A DNA stretch of 64,000 nt from Bacteroidales bacterium (GTDB lineage Bacteria; Bacteroidota; Bacteroidia; Bacteroidales; VadinHA17), in NCBI GenBank assembly GCA_025358455.1, contig JANYJP010000062.1:1-64000 (forward strand), in the 5' to 3' direction. Shown in pieces: positions 23,375 through 33,312 of this stretch (positions within the stretch are counted from its first letter, which is position 1; each line of letters begins with the position of its first letter). Below the pieces are notes generated by a model. It was not told the origin of the DNA. It saw only the letters and a program-made list of their open reading frames with translations, and did not search any database. Position numbers and translations under genes: made by a program.

Positions 23375-25165
23375 ATGCAGAACACAAAAGCTTTAACTCT
23401 AAACCGTAATAATCTTGATAAGTCATCATCCCCATATCTTCTTCAGCATACTGAAAATCCGGTTTGGTGGCAGGAGTGGAATGATGATCTCATCAGGTAC
23501 GCTGTTAAAATAAACAAACCACTGTTTGTTTCCGTCGGTTATGCCACCTGCCACTGGTGTCATGTTATGGCTGCCGAAGCTTTTTCTGATAAAAATACTG
23601 CTGCATATCTTAACGACCATTTTATTTGCATAAAGGTCGACCGGGAACAACGACCTGATATTGACCAGTATATGATGGATTTTATTAACCAGCAGAATGG
23701 CCGGGGCGGCTGGCCCCTCAATGTTTTCCTCACACCATCGCTTCATCCTGTTTTTGCACTGACTTATGCGCCTCTGGCCTCAAGGGATTCTATGAATTCG
23801 CTACTGGCAGTTGCAGAAAAAGTTTTCGAGTATTTCGAAAATAATACTGGTAAAATCCCTCCGTTTGAATCTGTCGGGAACCAATCTCCTGTAGCAGATG
23901 AAAAGACTCTAATAAAGAAGCTATCAGAGTATTATGATCCTGAAAATGGAGGTTTCGGATCCGGACAAAAATTTCCTTCTCACTCTACAATTCTATATCT
24001 TCTTTATCAGCTAAGCATTGGAGATAGTCCTTCAATAAAAACCATCTGTACGAAAACACTTGATGCAATTCGACTTAAGGGACTTAATGATCATCTGCAG
24101 GGAGGTATTTTCAGATATTGCGTTGACAATGAATGGACAATACCACATTTTGAAAAGATGCTTTACGATCAGGCTATGGCATTATGGGTTTATTCCCTTG
24201 CATATAAGGTTATAGGCGATCCTGAGTATAAAATAATGGCTGAAAAGATATCAAAATGTCTTGAGGAGAGCTTTAAAGTTGACGGATTTTACATATCAGC
24301 ACACGATGCTGATACCGGACATAAAGAAGGAGCAACTTATCTCTGGAGTTACGAACAGCTTATTGATGAGCTTAATCCTGACGAGTTTGCCAGATTTTCA
24401 GAGACATTTTTTATAAATAAATCCGGCAATTTTGAGGGATTAATTCACCTTATTAAACAAAAAGATACTGTTCTGGATACCATTGAAAGCAAGCTTCTTC
24501 TTATTCGGAAGTCCAGAATACAACCATCGAGTGATGATAAAATTCTGTGCGGAATCAATTCTCTCCTGGCTGTGTGCATGATCCAATCAGGCAGATTGAT
24601 CGGGAACCATGCACTCGAAGAAAGCGCTTCCATCCTGGTACATAATATCATTAGCAGGTTCTGGGATGGTAAATCCTTAAGTCATTCATTTTTTAAGGGA
24701 ATTCTTCAGAAACAAGGATTCCTGTTTGACGCTGCAGCTCTTCTCACATCTATCAGTTTGCTTTATGAGAGTAATACAGGCTGGAGAAGTAATATGGATG
24801 CTTTGGTTCATTATGTTGAGTCTTTCAGAGTGGGCGAAAAGTGGGTAGAATCACATGCTGAAGATTTCCAGGCAGTTTATGCATCATGGTTTGATCAGCC
24901 GATTCCTTCAAGTGTGAGTCTTGCAACAATGGGATTAGCAAGGGCTGCCTTGCTTACCGGGAAAGAAATTATGCCTTTGGAATACAGACACCCCTTTCAA
25001 TCAGATTTTTATAACCTGGCTGCAATGATTCACAATGGATCGTTTCATATCTATACATCAAAAAAAATATTGGCATGGGATCTTCTTCCCGGAAATTCAA
25101 TTCAGTTGCCCGGTGAGCATGAACAGGACTGCTATATGGGTACATGCAGTCCGTTGGTTGACTAA
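23375..25165 (+). CDS. DUF255 thioredoxin-domain protein (YyaL / SPATA20-like)
   Basis: NPVWWQEW, SVGYATCHWCHVMAAEAF, KVDREQRPDID, GRGGWPLNVFLTP, HFEKMLYDQA. Confidence 0.95.
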   Translation: MQNTKALTLNRNNLDKSSSPYLLQHTENPVWWQEWNDDLIRYAVKINKPLFVSVGYATCHWCHVMAAEAFSDKNTAAYLNDHFICIKVDREQRPDIDQYMMDFINQQNGRGGWPLNVFLTPSLHPVFALTYAPLASRDSMNSLLAVAEKVFEYFENNTGKIPPFESVGNQSPVADEKTLIKKLSEYYDPENGGFGSGQKFPSHSTILYLLYQLSIGDSPSIKTICTKTLDAIRLKGLNDHLQGGIFRYCVDNEWTIPHFEKMLYDQAMALWVYSLAYKVIGDPEYKIMAEKISKCLEESFKVDGFYISAHDADTGHKEGATYLWSYEQLIDELNPDEFARFSETFFINKSGNFEGLIHLIKQKDTVLDTIESKLLLIRKSRIQPSSDDKILCGINSLLAVCMIQSGRLIGNHALEESASILVHNIISRFWDGKSLSHSFFKGILQKQGFLFDAAALLTSISLLYESNTGWRSNMDALVHYVESFRVGEKWVESHAEDFQAVYASWFDQPIPSSVSLATMGLARAALLTGKEIMPLEYRHPFQSDFYNLAAMIHNGSFHIYTSKKILAWDLLPGNSIQLPGEHEQDCYMGTCSPLVD

Positions 25166-25250
25166 ATATTTTCCCTTTTAACCATTTATTTGGAATGATT
25201 ACTACGTAGTTACTATTCAACCATTTCAACTGCCGGTTGTTTCCTCTGAT

Positions 25251-25652
25251 ATGATTGCTCCCGGTCCCATACTCCTGTTCGATGGATTCTGTAACTTATG
25301 TAACAATCTTGTACGGTTTGTTATAAAACAGGACCGTGAGAAAGTGATCCGTTTTGCATCTTTACAATCTCCTCCAGGGAATCAATTACTTAGAAACTTC
25401 GGACTGGACCCGGATGACTTTGATACCGTCGTTTACGTTTCAGGGGAAAGATATTATCTTAAATCATCCGCAGTTCTCCATATTTTAAAAGATCTTGGCC
25501 ATGGCTGGCGCCTGGTTTATGGTTTTATCATTATTCCGAAATTTATACGCGATTTTTTGTATGATATTATTTCAAAAAGCAGGTACAGAATATTTGGAAA
25601 AACTGATGCATGCATGGTTCCCTCAAAGGATATTAAAGAAAGATTTTTATAG
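25251..25652 (+). CDS. DCC-family (DUF393) thiol-disulfide oxidoreductase
   Basis: ILLFDGFCNLCNNLVRFVIKQDREKVIRFASLQS. Confidence 0.93.
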   Translation: MIAPGPILLFDGFCNLCNNLVRFVIKQDREKVIRFASLQSPPGNQLLRNFGLDPDDFDTVVYVSGERYYLKSSAVLHILKDLGHGWRLVYGFIIIPKFIRDFLYDIISKSRYRIFGKTDACMVPSKDIKERFL

Positions 25653-25712
25653 ATAATTAAGACAATACTGAACATATTCCAAAGCGTTTTGTTTAATGAA
25701 AAAACTAAGATC

Positions 25713-26106
25713 ATGAATATTTTTATCGTTATTATCATTGTACTTTCTGGCATTCTTGCGCTGTTGTTATTAATCGGATTATTTGTAAAAAAGAGCTATG
25801 CTGTTAAGAGGGAAGTTATAATCCAAAAACCCTTAACAACAGTTTTTGGGTATATAAAGTTGCTGAAAAACCAGGACGACTTCAGTGTATGGGCTAAATT
25901 AGATCCGGACATGAAAAAAGAATTTAAAGGCATTGACGGCACTCCGGGATTTTTATCGGCATGGGACAGCCAGAACAAAAATGCAGGAAAAGGTGAACAG
26001 GAGATTTTGAAAGTTGTTGAGGGTGAAAGGGTCGATTATGGAAAAAATGATTGGAAATGATCTTCAGAATGGTTTGCAGAATTTAAAAGCATTGCTCGAA
26101 AAGTAG
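25713..26106 (+). pseudogene. SRPBCC/polyketide-cyclase-like protein with an out-of-frame internal deletion
   Basis: Frame A: MNIFIVIII...GKGEQEILKVVEGERVDYGKNDWK*. From ~26039 another frame reads MEKMIGNDLQNGLQNLKALLEK*, which looks like the family's C-terminus; the expected middle is absent. Confidence 0.7.
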
Positions 26107-26181
26107 CTGCAATGGAACCAGGGTGAACGGTACTGCCATGGAAAACCAGCTTAACCTGAACCGTACCTATATACAATTGCG

Positions 26182-26216
26182 TAACCCTCCCGAGATTTCA
26201 GGAAGGTTATATTTTT
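26182..26216 (+). terminator. Possible intrinsic terminator
   Basis: taaccctcc / ggaaggtta stem (one G-U) followed by tatttttag. Confidence 0.5.
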
Positions 26217-26369
26217 AGAATATGCTTATCTGTTTCTAAGTTCCTATTTAACTAAACAAACACTTTATCTGGTTTGTTTAATATTGGTTAAATGATTATG
26301 AAACAACTTTTCATGAATTGGGTTCATCAGAAACCAGCTGTTAAGAACTATGAAAATAACTTATTTATT

Positions 26370-26813
26370 ATGAAAACAACTAATAGATTCATATCATTTA
26401 TCCTTAGTTCCGTAAATGACAACAGAGTAATATTGATCAGGATAATAGTCGGATTAGTATTCCTGACGGAAGGAATACAGAAATTCTTATTCCCGGTGAC
26501 TCTTGGAACTGGCCGTTTTGAGAAAATTGGCTTTTCAGACCCGGCATTCTGGGCAGGTTTCACAGCTACATTTGAAATAATTTGCGGAACACTTGTCTTA
26601 CTAGGGCTTCTGACAAAGTTTGCCTCTATCCCTCTTCTCATTATTATGATAACTGCTTTTATCACAACAAAATGGCCATTACTTGCCGATAAGGGATTCT
26701 GGCCGTTTGCCCATGAATACCGTACCGATTTTGCCATGACCCTTCTGTTAATTTATTTATTGATTTATGGCGCAGGTAAATGGTCAGCTGATTCAAAACT
26801 CTTTCAACGTTAA
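26370..26813 (+). CDS. DoxX-family membrane protein
   Basis: RIIVGLVFLTEGIQKFLFP, GFSDPAFWAGFTATFEIICGTLVLLGLLTKFASIPL; ORF opens at 26292. Confidence 0.88.
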   Translation: MKTTNRFISFILSSVNDNRVILIRIIVGLVFLTEGIQKFLFPVTLGTGRFEKIGFSDPAFWAGFTATFEIICGTLVLLGLLTKFASIPLLIIMITAFITTKWPLLADKGFWPFAHEYRTDFAMTLLLIYLLIYGAGKWSADSKLFQR

Positions 26814-26830
26814 ATTAATATGAACTCCTG

Positions 26831-27766
26831 ATGGACAGATTAATACAGAAAGTATTTGTTGTTGGAATTTTAGGATTGATCATTATAAACGGGTGCAAAC
26901 AGGCTGCTTTGGTTTCTGTAAAACCCGGCCATTCAAAAATTCCGGTAACAGTATCGCCGGTACGAAAAGGGCAAATGGTTACATATATGGAACTTAACGC
27001 AACATCGGCATTTCTGTTTAAGGCAGACATAAAATCGCCTGTTACAGGTTTTATCAGCGATATTAAGGTTAACCAGGGTGATGCAGTTGATAAAAACCAG
27101 TTATTATTCAGGATTAAGACGAAGGAAGCTGCAGCACTGATTGGTGATTCTCTGGATAACTTAAAATTCAGCGGTGTATTAGATGTAAAAGCTGCCACAG
27201 CAGGTATAATATCTTCAATTGATCACTCTTACGGAGACTATGTAACTGAAAGTGACCAGTTGTGCCAGATTTCAATCCGGGAAAGTTTTGTATTTATCCT
27301 GGACGTGCCATTTGAGTTGTCGGGAGCTGTTAATCTGAATACTGTCTGTGAGGTTATTCTGCCCGACAGCCAGGTTGTCAAAGGAATAATTAAATCTCGT
27401 TTGCCATCAATGATCGGCAGTTCGCAAACCCAGCGATATATAGTAAGGTTGGCCCCATCAAAAAATCTGCCTGAGAACCTTTCAGGTAAAATAAGAATAG
27501 TAAAAGAATCAGTTAAAGAAGCTACCAGTCTGCCAAAATCTTCTATTCTTACCAATGAGACAATGCAAAGTTACTGGGTGATGAAACTTATTAACGATTC
27601 CATGGCAGTCAAAGTACCGGTTAGCCCGGGCATAGCTTCAAACGGATATTTTCAGATAACCAGTCCTGAATTTAATACAACAGACTTATTTCTGACTTCC
27701 GGCAATTATGGTCTTGGTGATACAGTATATATAAAGGTTCAAAAAACCTCCGGAAATGGACAATAA
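26831..27766 (+). CDS. RND efflux periplasmic adaptor (HlyD/MFP)
   Basis: IKSPVTGFISDIKVNQGDAVDKNQLLFRIKTKEA...VKAATAGIISSIDHSYGDYV; overlaps the RND permease start. Confidence 0.87.
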   Translation: MDRLIQKVFVVGILGLIIINGCKQAALVSVKPGHSKIPVTVSPVRKGQMVTYMELNATSAFLFKADIKSPVTGFISDIKVNQGDAVDKNQLLFRIKTKEAAALIGDSLDNLKFSGVLDVKAATAGIISSIDHSYGDYVTESDQLCQISIRESFVFILDVPFELSGAVNLNTVCEVILPDSQVVKGIIKSRLPSMIGSSQTQRYIVRLAPSKNLPENLSGKIRIVKESVKEATSLPKSSILTNETMQSYWVMKLINDSMAVKVPVSPGIASNGYFQITSPEFNTTDLFLTSGNYGLGDTVYIKVQKTSGNGQ

Positions 27767-30700
27767 AAGTAATTACAGGTTTTTATTTAAACCAATATTG
27801 TTTGTTCTGCTGGCGTTTCTCATCTGGGGAATCAATTCATACCTTAACATGCCGACTTCGCTTTTCCCCGATGTTACTTTCCCGAAAATAACAATTATTG
27901 CCGATAATGGGGAACAGCCGGTAGACAAGATGATGATAACTGTTACAAAACCTCTGGAAATAGCAATTAAAAGGGTAAACGGTATTACAACAGTCAGAAG
28001 TTCAACTAACAGAGGAAGCTGTACAATTGATGCTTTTTTTGACTGGAATTCTGACATTAATCTGGCAAAAACACAATTGAATGAACGCATAAATGAGATA
28101 AAAAATCAGCTGCCTTCTACAGTAAACATTGTAGTTGAAGCCATGAGTCAGGCCATCTATCCTGTAATTGGATATACCATTGAAAGCGAAAAGTATGGTC
28201 AGATCGAACTTAAAAATACCGCACTCTTTACAGTACGACCTCAATTTTCGCAGGTACCGGGCATTTCGAATGTAATTATCAGAGGAGGGAAGACCAAAGA
28301 ATTTGTAATTGCACCTGTCCCTCAAAGGCTTATATCACTGGGACTGACACCACAGGACATTATTACAGCATTGGGAAATACCAATTTTATTGAATCAAGC
28401 GGATTGCTGTCAAATTACAGGCGTTTATACCTTTCTCTCACTGACACCCGTTTTAAAAATATCGATGAGTTAAAAAATGTTGTCATAAAAAATGATGGCC
28501 ACAGGATAACGCGCCTTGAAGATATTGCAATAATTGATTTGCAGGAAAAGCCGGAGTTTATAAGGATTAATGCCAATGGTCATGATGCAGTAATCATTGA
28601 CCTGGTTAAACAGAAAGGCATTAATCTGATCGAGTTTGCAAAAAACGTAAACATAAGGGTTAAGGAAATACAGAAACAATTGCCATCGGGAATGGTGCTG
28701 AAACCTTACTATAACCAGTCAACGTTTGTAACAAGCTCAATTGACAGTGTACTTAGAAGCATTTACGAAGGATTGTTCCTTGCTATAATAGTTGTAATAC
28801 TGTTCCTGCGCTCTCTGAGGGCAAGTCTTAATATAATCTTTATCATCCCGCTTACACTTGCGCTTACATTCATTGTGCTTCATTTTGTGCATGTCACACT
28901 CAATATCATGTCGTTGGGAGCTATTGCTGCATCCATCGGACTTATAATCGACGATGCCATTGTTATAATCGAGCAGTTGCACCGGATGCATGAGGAAAAC
29001 CCTGAAAAAGACAAATATTCTGTTGTCAGTGAAACAATGAAAATGTTTCTGCCTGCAATGGTAGGTTCTTCATTGAGTACAATTGTTATTTTCCTTCCAT
29101 TTGTTATGATGAGTGGTGTGGCAGGCAGCTTTTTTAAAGAGCTTACGCTTACAATGGAAATTACACTTATTTGTTCCTTCTTCGCCACGTGGATAGGATT
29201 GCCTGTTCTTCATATGTTATTTGGATATAAACCTTACAGGAAAAGTCTTAAAAAATCCTCAGCAGCTGCAAATCCTGAAAGGCAGAATTTATGGTGGCTC
29301 GTATGGTTTTTTAATAAACCCTGGTATGCAATTGGCTTTGTTATTCTTCTTGTCCTGTCCTCCATTATATTGGTTAACAAGCTCGAGACAGGTTTTTTAC
29401 CTGAGCTTGATGAAGGCTCCATTGTTCTTGATTATATTGCACCTTCGGGAACTACACTCGATGCATCAGATGAAATATTGAGAGAAGTAGATAAAGTTGT
29501 GCTTGGGCACCCTGATGTTGCAACTTACATGAGACGTACCGGAACAAACATGATTTCAGGTATCAGCATGGCTTCCGGCATAATTCCTCCGAATTACGGT
29601 GATTATCTTATTCAACTAAAACAGGATACGAAAAGAAAAACGCAGGATGTCATATCCGAACTCCGCGATAAGGCAACATCTGTAGCACCGGCCCTGGAGA
29701 TTGAATTTGGCCAGAGGATAGCCGATTTGCTTGGTGATTTAATTGGCCGGCCTCAACCGATAGTGATTAAAATTTTTGGCGATGACAGGTCAAAACTCCA
29801 GGAGTTAGCACTTGAAGTACAGGATAATCTTAATAAAATAAACGGAGTTGCCGATGTTATGAATGGTATTATTTATGACGGACCATCAGTTACAATTATT
29901 CCCGACCAGGATAAACTCTCACAGTATAAAATTACACCCGCTGATTTTCAAACTCAACTTACAGTATATAATGAAGGATTTCCAGTTGGTGAAGTACAGG
30001 AGGGAGAGCAGATGTTGGTAATTATGCTTCGGAATACAATTTTTAAAAACAATAATATCGGGTTAATAAAATCTCAGCCTATCTATACACCGGATGGTTC
30101 ATTCAAACCTTTGGAATACTTCGCAAAAGTGGTATTATCTGCAGGTGACCCGGAGATAACCCGTGAGGACTTCAAATCGAATATTGAGGTTACTGCGCGT
30201 CTGGAGAACCGTGATATGGGGAGTGCAATCGATGAAATAAAAACAATCATAGCCAGGAATATATTATTGCCCCCTGGTTTTTATATCGGATATGGAGGAA
30301 CTTACGAACAACAGCAGGCATCATTCAGGGAGCTTTTACTGATACTTATAACGGCTATTGTGCTGGTATTTACTGTCCTGTTGTTCCTTTTCAGGAATCT
30401 TCGGATTGCCCTGCTCATTATATTTATTTCAATTCTTGGAATAAGCGGATGTATTTGGGCTTTGTACCTGACTGGAATACAGCTCAATGTTGGCAGCTAT
30501 ACAGGCATAATAATGATTGTGGGGATCATTGCCGAAAATGCAATTTTTACAGTTAACCAGTTTCTTACAACTTATCAAACCACCTCAGATATAGACAAAT
30601 CTATCAATTATGCTATCTCATTGAGGATAAGGCCTAAACTTATGACAGCCATCGGAGCTATTCTTGCACTGACACCTTTGGCCCTGGGGATAGGAGTGGG

Positions 30701-30827
30701 CGCCCAGATGCAGCAGCCTCTTGCAATCGCAGTGATAGGAGGCTTTATCATTGCAATGCCCCTGCTTCTGTTTGTTTTTCCAACACTTCTGAGATTAGTA
30801 TTCAAACCAACTGCAAATGAAAGTTAA
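27756..30827 (+). CDS. RND efflux permease (AcrB/CusA superfamily)
   Basis: 1023 aa; SLFPDVTFPKITI, SIGLIIDDAIVIIEQLHR, GFLPELDEGSIVLDY, IMIVGIIAENAIF. Confidence 0.95.
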   Translation: MDNKSNYRFLFKPILFVLLAFLIWGINSYLNMPTSLFPDVTFPKITIIADNGEQPVDKMMITVTKPLEIAIKRVNGITTVRSSTNRGSCTIDAFFDWNSDINLAKTQLNERINEIKNQLPSTVNIVVEAMSQAIYPVIGYTIESEKYGQIELKNTALFTVRPQFSQVPGISNVIIRGGKTKEFVIAPVPQRLISLGLTPQDIITALGNTNFIESSGLLSNYRRLYLSLTDTRFKNIDELKNVVIKNDGHRITRLEDIAIIDLQEKPEFIRINANGHDAVIIDLVKQKGINLIEFAKNVNIRVKEIQKQLPSGMVLKPYYNQSTFVTSSIDSVLRSIYEGLFLAIIVVILFLRSLRASLNIIFIIPLTLALTFIVLHFVHVTLNIMSLGAIAASIGLIIDDAIVIIEQLHRMHEENPEKDKYSVVSETMKMFLPAMVGSSLSTIVIFLPFVMMSGVAGSFFKELTLTMEITLICSFFATWIGLPVLHMLFGYKPYRKSLKKSSAAANPERQNLWWLVWFFNKPWYAIGFVILLVLSSIILVNKLETGFLPELDEGSIVLDYIAPSGTTLDASDEILREVDKVVLGHPDVATYMRRTGTNMISGISMASGIIPPNYGDYLIQLKQDTKRKTQDVISELRDKATSVAPALEIEFGQRIADLLGDLIGRPQPIVIKIFGDDRSKLQELALEVQDNLNKINGVADVMNGIIYDGPSVTIIPDQDKLSQYKITPADFQTQLTVYNEGFPVGEVQEGEQMLVIMLRNTIFKNNNIGLIKSQPIYTPDGSFKPLEYFAKVVLSAGDPEITREDFKSNIEVTARLENRDMGSAIDEIKTIIARNILLPPGFYIGYGGTYEQQQASFRELLLILITAIVLVFTVLLFLFRNLRIALLIIFISILGISGCIWALYLTGIQLNVGSYTGIIMIVGIIAENAIFTVNQFLTTYQTTSDIDKSINYAISLRIRPKLMTAIGAILALTPLALGIGVGAQMQQPLAIAVIGGFIIAMPLLLFVFPTLLRLVFKPTANES

Positions 30828-30846
30828 TAAGGAGGTGATAAAAAAA

Positions 30847-32004
30847 TCACAGGTTTAAAATTCTCCTGCATAACCTTATTTCTTCTGGATCTCCTGTTGA
30901 TTTACCGGGGTCATCGGATAACTTGATTGTAGGGTGATAACTATCGCTGTATTGTTGTTTAGAAAATACCATTTTAATAACAATGTTAAGAGGATGAACG
31001 CCTGCATCATTTGACAAAAAGGTACCTATTCCGTATACATCATGAATCCTGGCATTGATATATCTCCTGATTTCTCCTATACGTTCAATGTTAAGTGAAT
31101 CACTGAATACAATTGTTTTTGTTTTGGGATCAGTACGGTTATTATTATAAAATTCAACAGCTTTGTCAGTAAATGCCAACGGATCACCGCTGTCCTGACG
31201 TATACCATCGAAGAGCTTTGCATGCAATGTCGAAAAGCTGGAAAAAAAATTATCGGCGGTAAATGTATCGCTTAAGGCTGTCCCAAGATCCCCCTTATAA
31301 ACTTCGACCCAGGCATCGAGGGCTCTCGCATTTGCAGACCGGTATCCATAATGTGAAGCATGGAACATAAACCATTCATGAGGATGGGTTCCGATAGGAA
31401 TGAGGTTGTGTTTCATTGCAAGATATACATTGCTTGTTCCCTTGAAGAAGTCACCTGAGTTTTCTTTTAAAGTTTTAATCACTCTGTCGTGTACACTGAA
31501 CGAAAAACGACGTCTGGTCCCGAAATCTGAATATTCGGCTCCAAGTTCTTTCAGCTTCTTTGCTTTATTGGCAGCACGTTCTTCCACTTCCCAGGGAATC
31601 TCCCTGTTCATTAAATAGAAAAGCTCAGATACAATTGCCAGGAGTGGCACTTCCCATAAAACTGTACGGTACCATAAACCTTCAATCTCTATGCTCAGAT
31701 GCCCGTTCTTCTGGTCTATTTTAACTTCATCAGGATTATATCGATATCCTTTTAACAGGTCGATAAAAACCGGATCAAAATAATAACAACGGGAAATCAT
31801 GAATTTCTCTTCCTCTTTACTCATGACAAGCTCAGCCATATTATTAATCTCATTTCGCAATCTGCCGTCAAATCCTGCAGGGAAAAGTGTATTACCCCTG
31901 TTAATAAAGCTGTATTTTACCATAGCCTTGGGATATAGTTTCTGGATGGCATTCATGGCAGTAAACTTGTACAGATCGTTATCGGTGAAGTATTTCAGGA
32001 TCAT
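30847..32004 (-). CDS. pncB: Nicotinate phosphoribosyltransferase
   Basis: YKFTAMNAIQKLYPKAMVKYSFINR, FGTRRRFSF, GTSNVYLAMKHNLIPIGTHPHEW, IRQDSGDPLAF, FSDSLN. Confidence 0.95.
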   Translation of the reverse strand: MILKYFTDNDLYKFTAMNAIQKLYPKAMVKYSFINRGNTLFPAGFDGRLRNEINNMAELVMSKEEEKFMISRCYYFDPVFIDLLKGYRYNPDEVKIDQKNGHLSIEIEGLWYRTVLWEVPLLAIVSELFYLMNREIPWEVEERAANKAKKLKELGAEYSDFGTRRRFSFSVHDRVIKTLKENSGDFFKGTSNVYLAMKHNLIPIGTHPHEWFMFHASHYGYRSANARALDAWVEVYKGDLGTALSDTFTADNFFSSFSTLHAKLFDGIRQDSGDPLAFTDKAVEFYNNNRTDPKTKTIVFSDSLNIERIGEIRRYINARIHDVYGIGTFLSNDAGVHPLNIVIKMVFSKQQYSDSYHPTIKLSDDPGKSTGDPEEIRLCRRILNL

Positions 32005-32041
32005 ATTTTGATATAATTAAAAACGATTCAAAAAGTTTTTG

Positions 32042-32824
32042 TTATAACCTGTCAGTACTCAGTAGAAATTTTGCTCCTTTTTCTTTAGCTTTCCTGAAGA
32101 TTGGTAAAGCGATAGTTTCAAATCCGGTAACATCCGACATACAATCTTCAAGAATAATTAGTTTTGGGGCAAGACCCCCGATGTTGAGCATCTGTTTAAC
32201 AGTAGTTGCAACACAATGACTTTTAGCCTCCCCGGCTATAACAATCTGATTGTAACTCATGAGCTTGCTTACCAAGTCTGTATTCAGCTGGGTTTCAGGA
32301 GAATCTTCAAGCGCTATATTTGCCATTAATGCTCCAAAATGCTCTGTGAGCGGATTGGTTCCTTTAACAACAACCTCAAAAAAATATCCTCTTCTTGCCC
32401 ATGCTTTGACAGGTTCCATAATTTCATCAGCTATTGCTGCTCCTTGAGACCCGATGATACAATGTTCAGGCCAGATAACATGCGGAAACTCACCCTGGCT
32501 TTCTAGTTTAAGAATATATTCAACTGCTTTTTCTTTTTCAAAACGAGGTCGCCAATCACCCCCGAAGACATTCTTAAGGCTAATTTCCGTAAAAGGTGCC
32601 GGCTGATTGCCATTCCGATCCTCCCAGTAAACCGGATGCGAAATATCAATAACATTATGATTATCCAGGGTAAGGATTATATGATCTATTTCTGATTCAT
32701 TACCTGAAATAAACTTTCCCAGCTTCCTGATATCCTTTTCCGCTCCCTTAACATACAATGCTCCATTTGGAGAACAGAAATCATTTTGAGTGTCAATTAT
32801 CAACAGTAGTCTGTTCTTATTCAT
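32042..32824 (-). CDS. pncA: Nicotinamidase / isochorismatase-like cysteine hydrolase
   Basis: LLLIIDTQNDFCSPNGALYVKGAE, IILTLDNHNVIDISHPVYW, WPEHCIIGSQGAAI, IVIAGEAKSHCVATTVKQM. Confidence 0.88.
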   Translation of the reverse strand: MNKNRLLLIIDTQNDFCSPNGALYVKGAEKDIRKLGKFISGNESEIDHIILTLDNHNVIDISHPVYWEDRNGNQPAPFTEISLKNVFGGDWRPRFEKEKAVEYILKLESQGEFPHVIWPEHCIIGSQGAAIADEIMEPVKAWARRGYFFEVVVKGTNPLTEHFGALMANIALEDSPETQLNTDLVSKLMSYNQIVIAGEAKSHCVATTVKQMLNIGGLAPKLIILEDCMSDVTGFETIALPIFRKAKEKGAKFLLSTDRL

Positions 32825-32896
32825 GATTATTTTTCCAAGTCAAATAATCAACAAATTAGATTCATACTTGTTTACTTGTTACTAATTAGATTTAAA

Positions 32897-33259
32897 ATGA
32901 AAGCAATAAAGAAATTATTATCCAAGTCGGTTTTTACGATCTCCATTCAGATATTAATTATCGTTCTGCTTACCGGTTGTTCCAAGTCGTCAACATCAGG
33001 AACAGGCCCCGGGCCAAACGAGGTATTTATTCAGGGTATGGCATTCGATCGTGCTACACTCACAGTGTCCGTAAATACCACAGTTACCTGGACCAATAAA
33101 GACGATGTAACACATAATGTTACAAGCAATAATGGAACATTCAGCAGCGGTTCACTTACCAAGGGAAGTACTTATAGTTTTACTTTTACAACCGCCGGAA
33201 CATATAATTATATATGTACCATACATCCATCGATGACAGGGAAGATTATAGTTCAATAG
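32897..33259 (+). CDS. Plastocyanin/cupredoxin-domain lipoprotein
   Basis: Lipobox LLTGC; VTWTNKDDVTHNVTSNNG...YNYICTIHPSMTGKIIVQ carries type-1 Cu ligands H, C, H, M. Confidence 0.92.
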   Translation: MKAIKKLLSKSVFTISIQILIIVLLTGCSKSSTSGTGPGPNEVFIQGMAFDRATLTVSVNTTVTWTNKDDVTHNVTSNNGTFSSGSLTKGSTYSFTFTTAGTYNYICTIHPSMTGKIIVQ

Positions 33260-33312
33260 TGATCATTTCCCGATAATATTGAATCAGGCTAAAACCATAA
33301 CATTCAATTATA

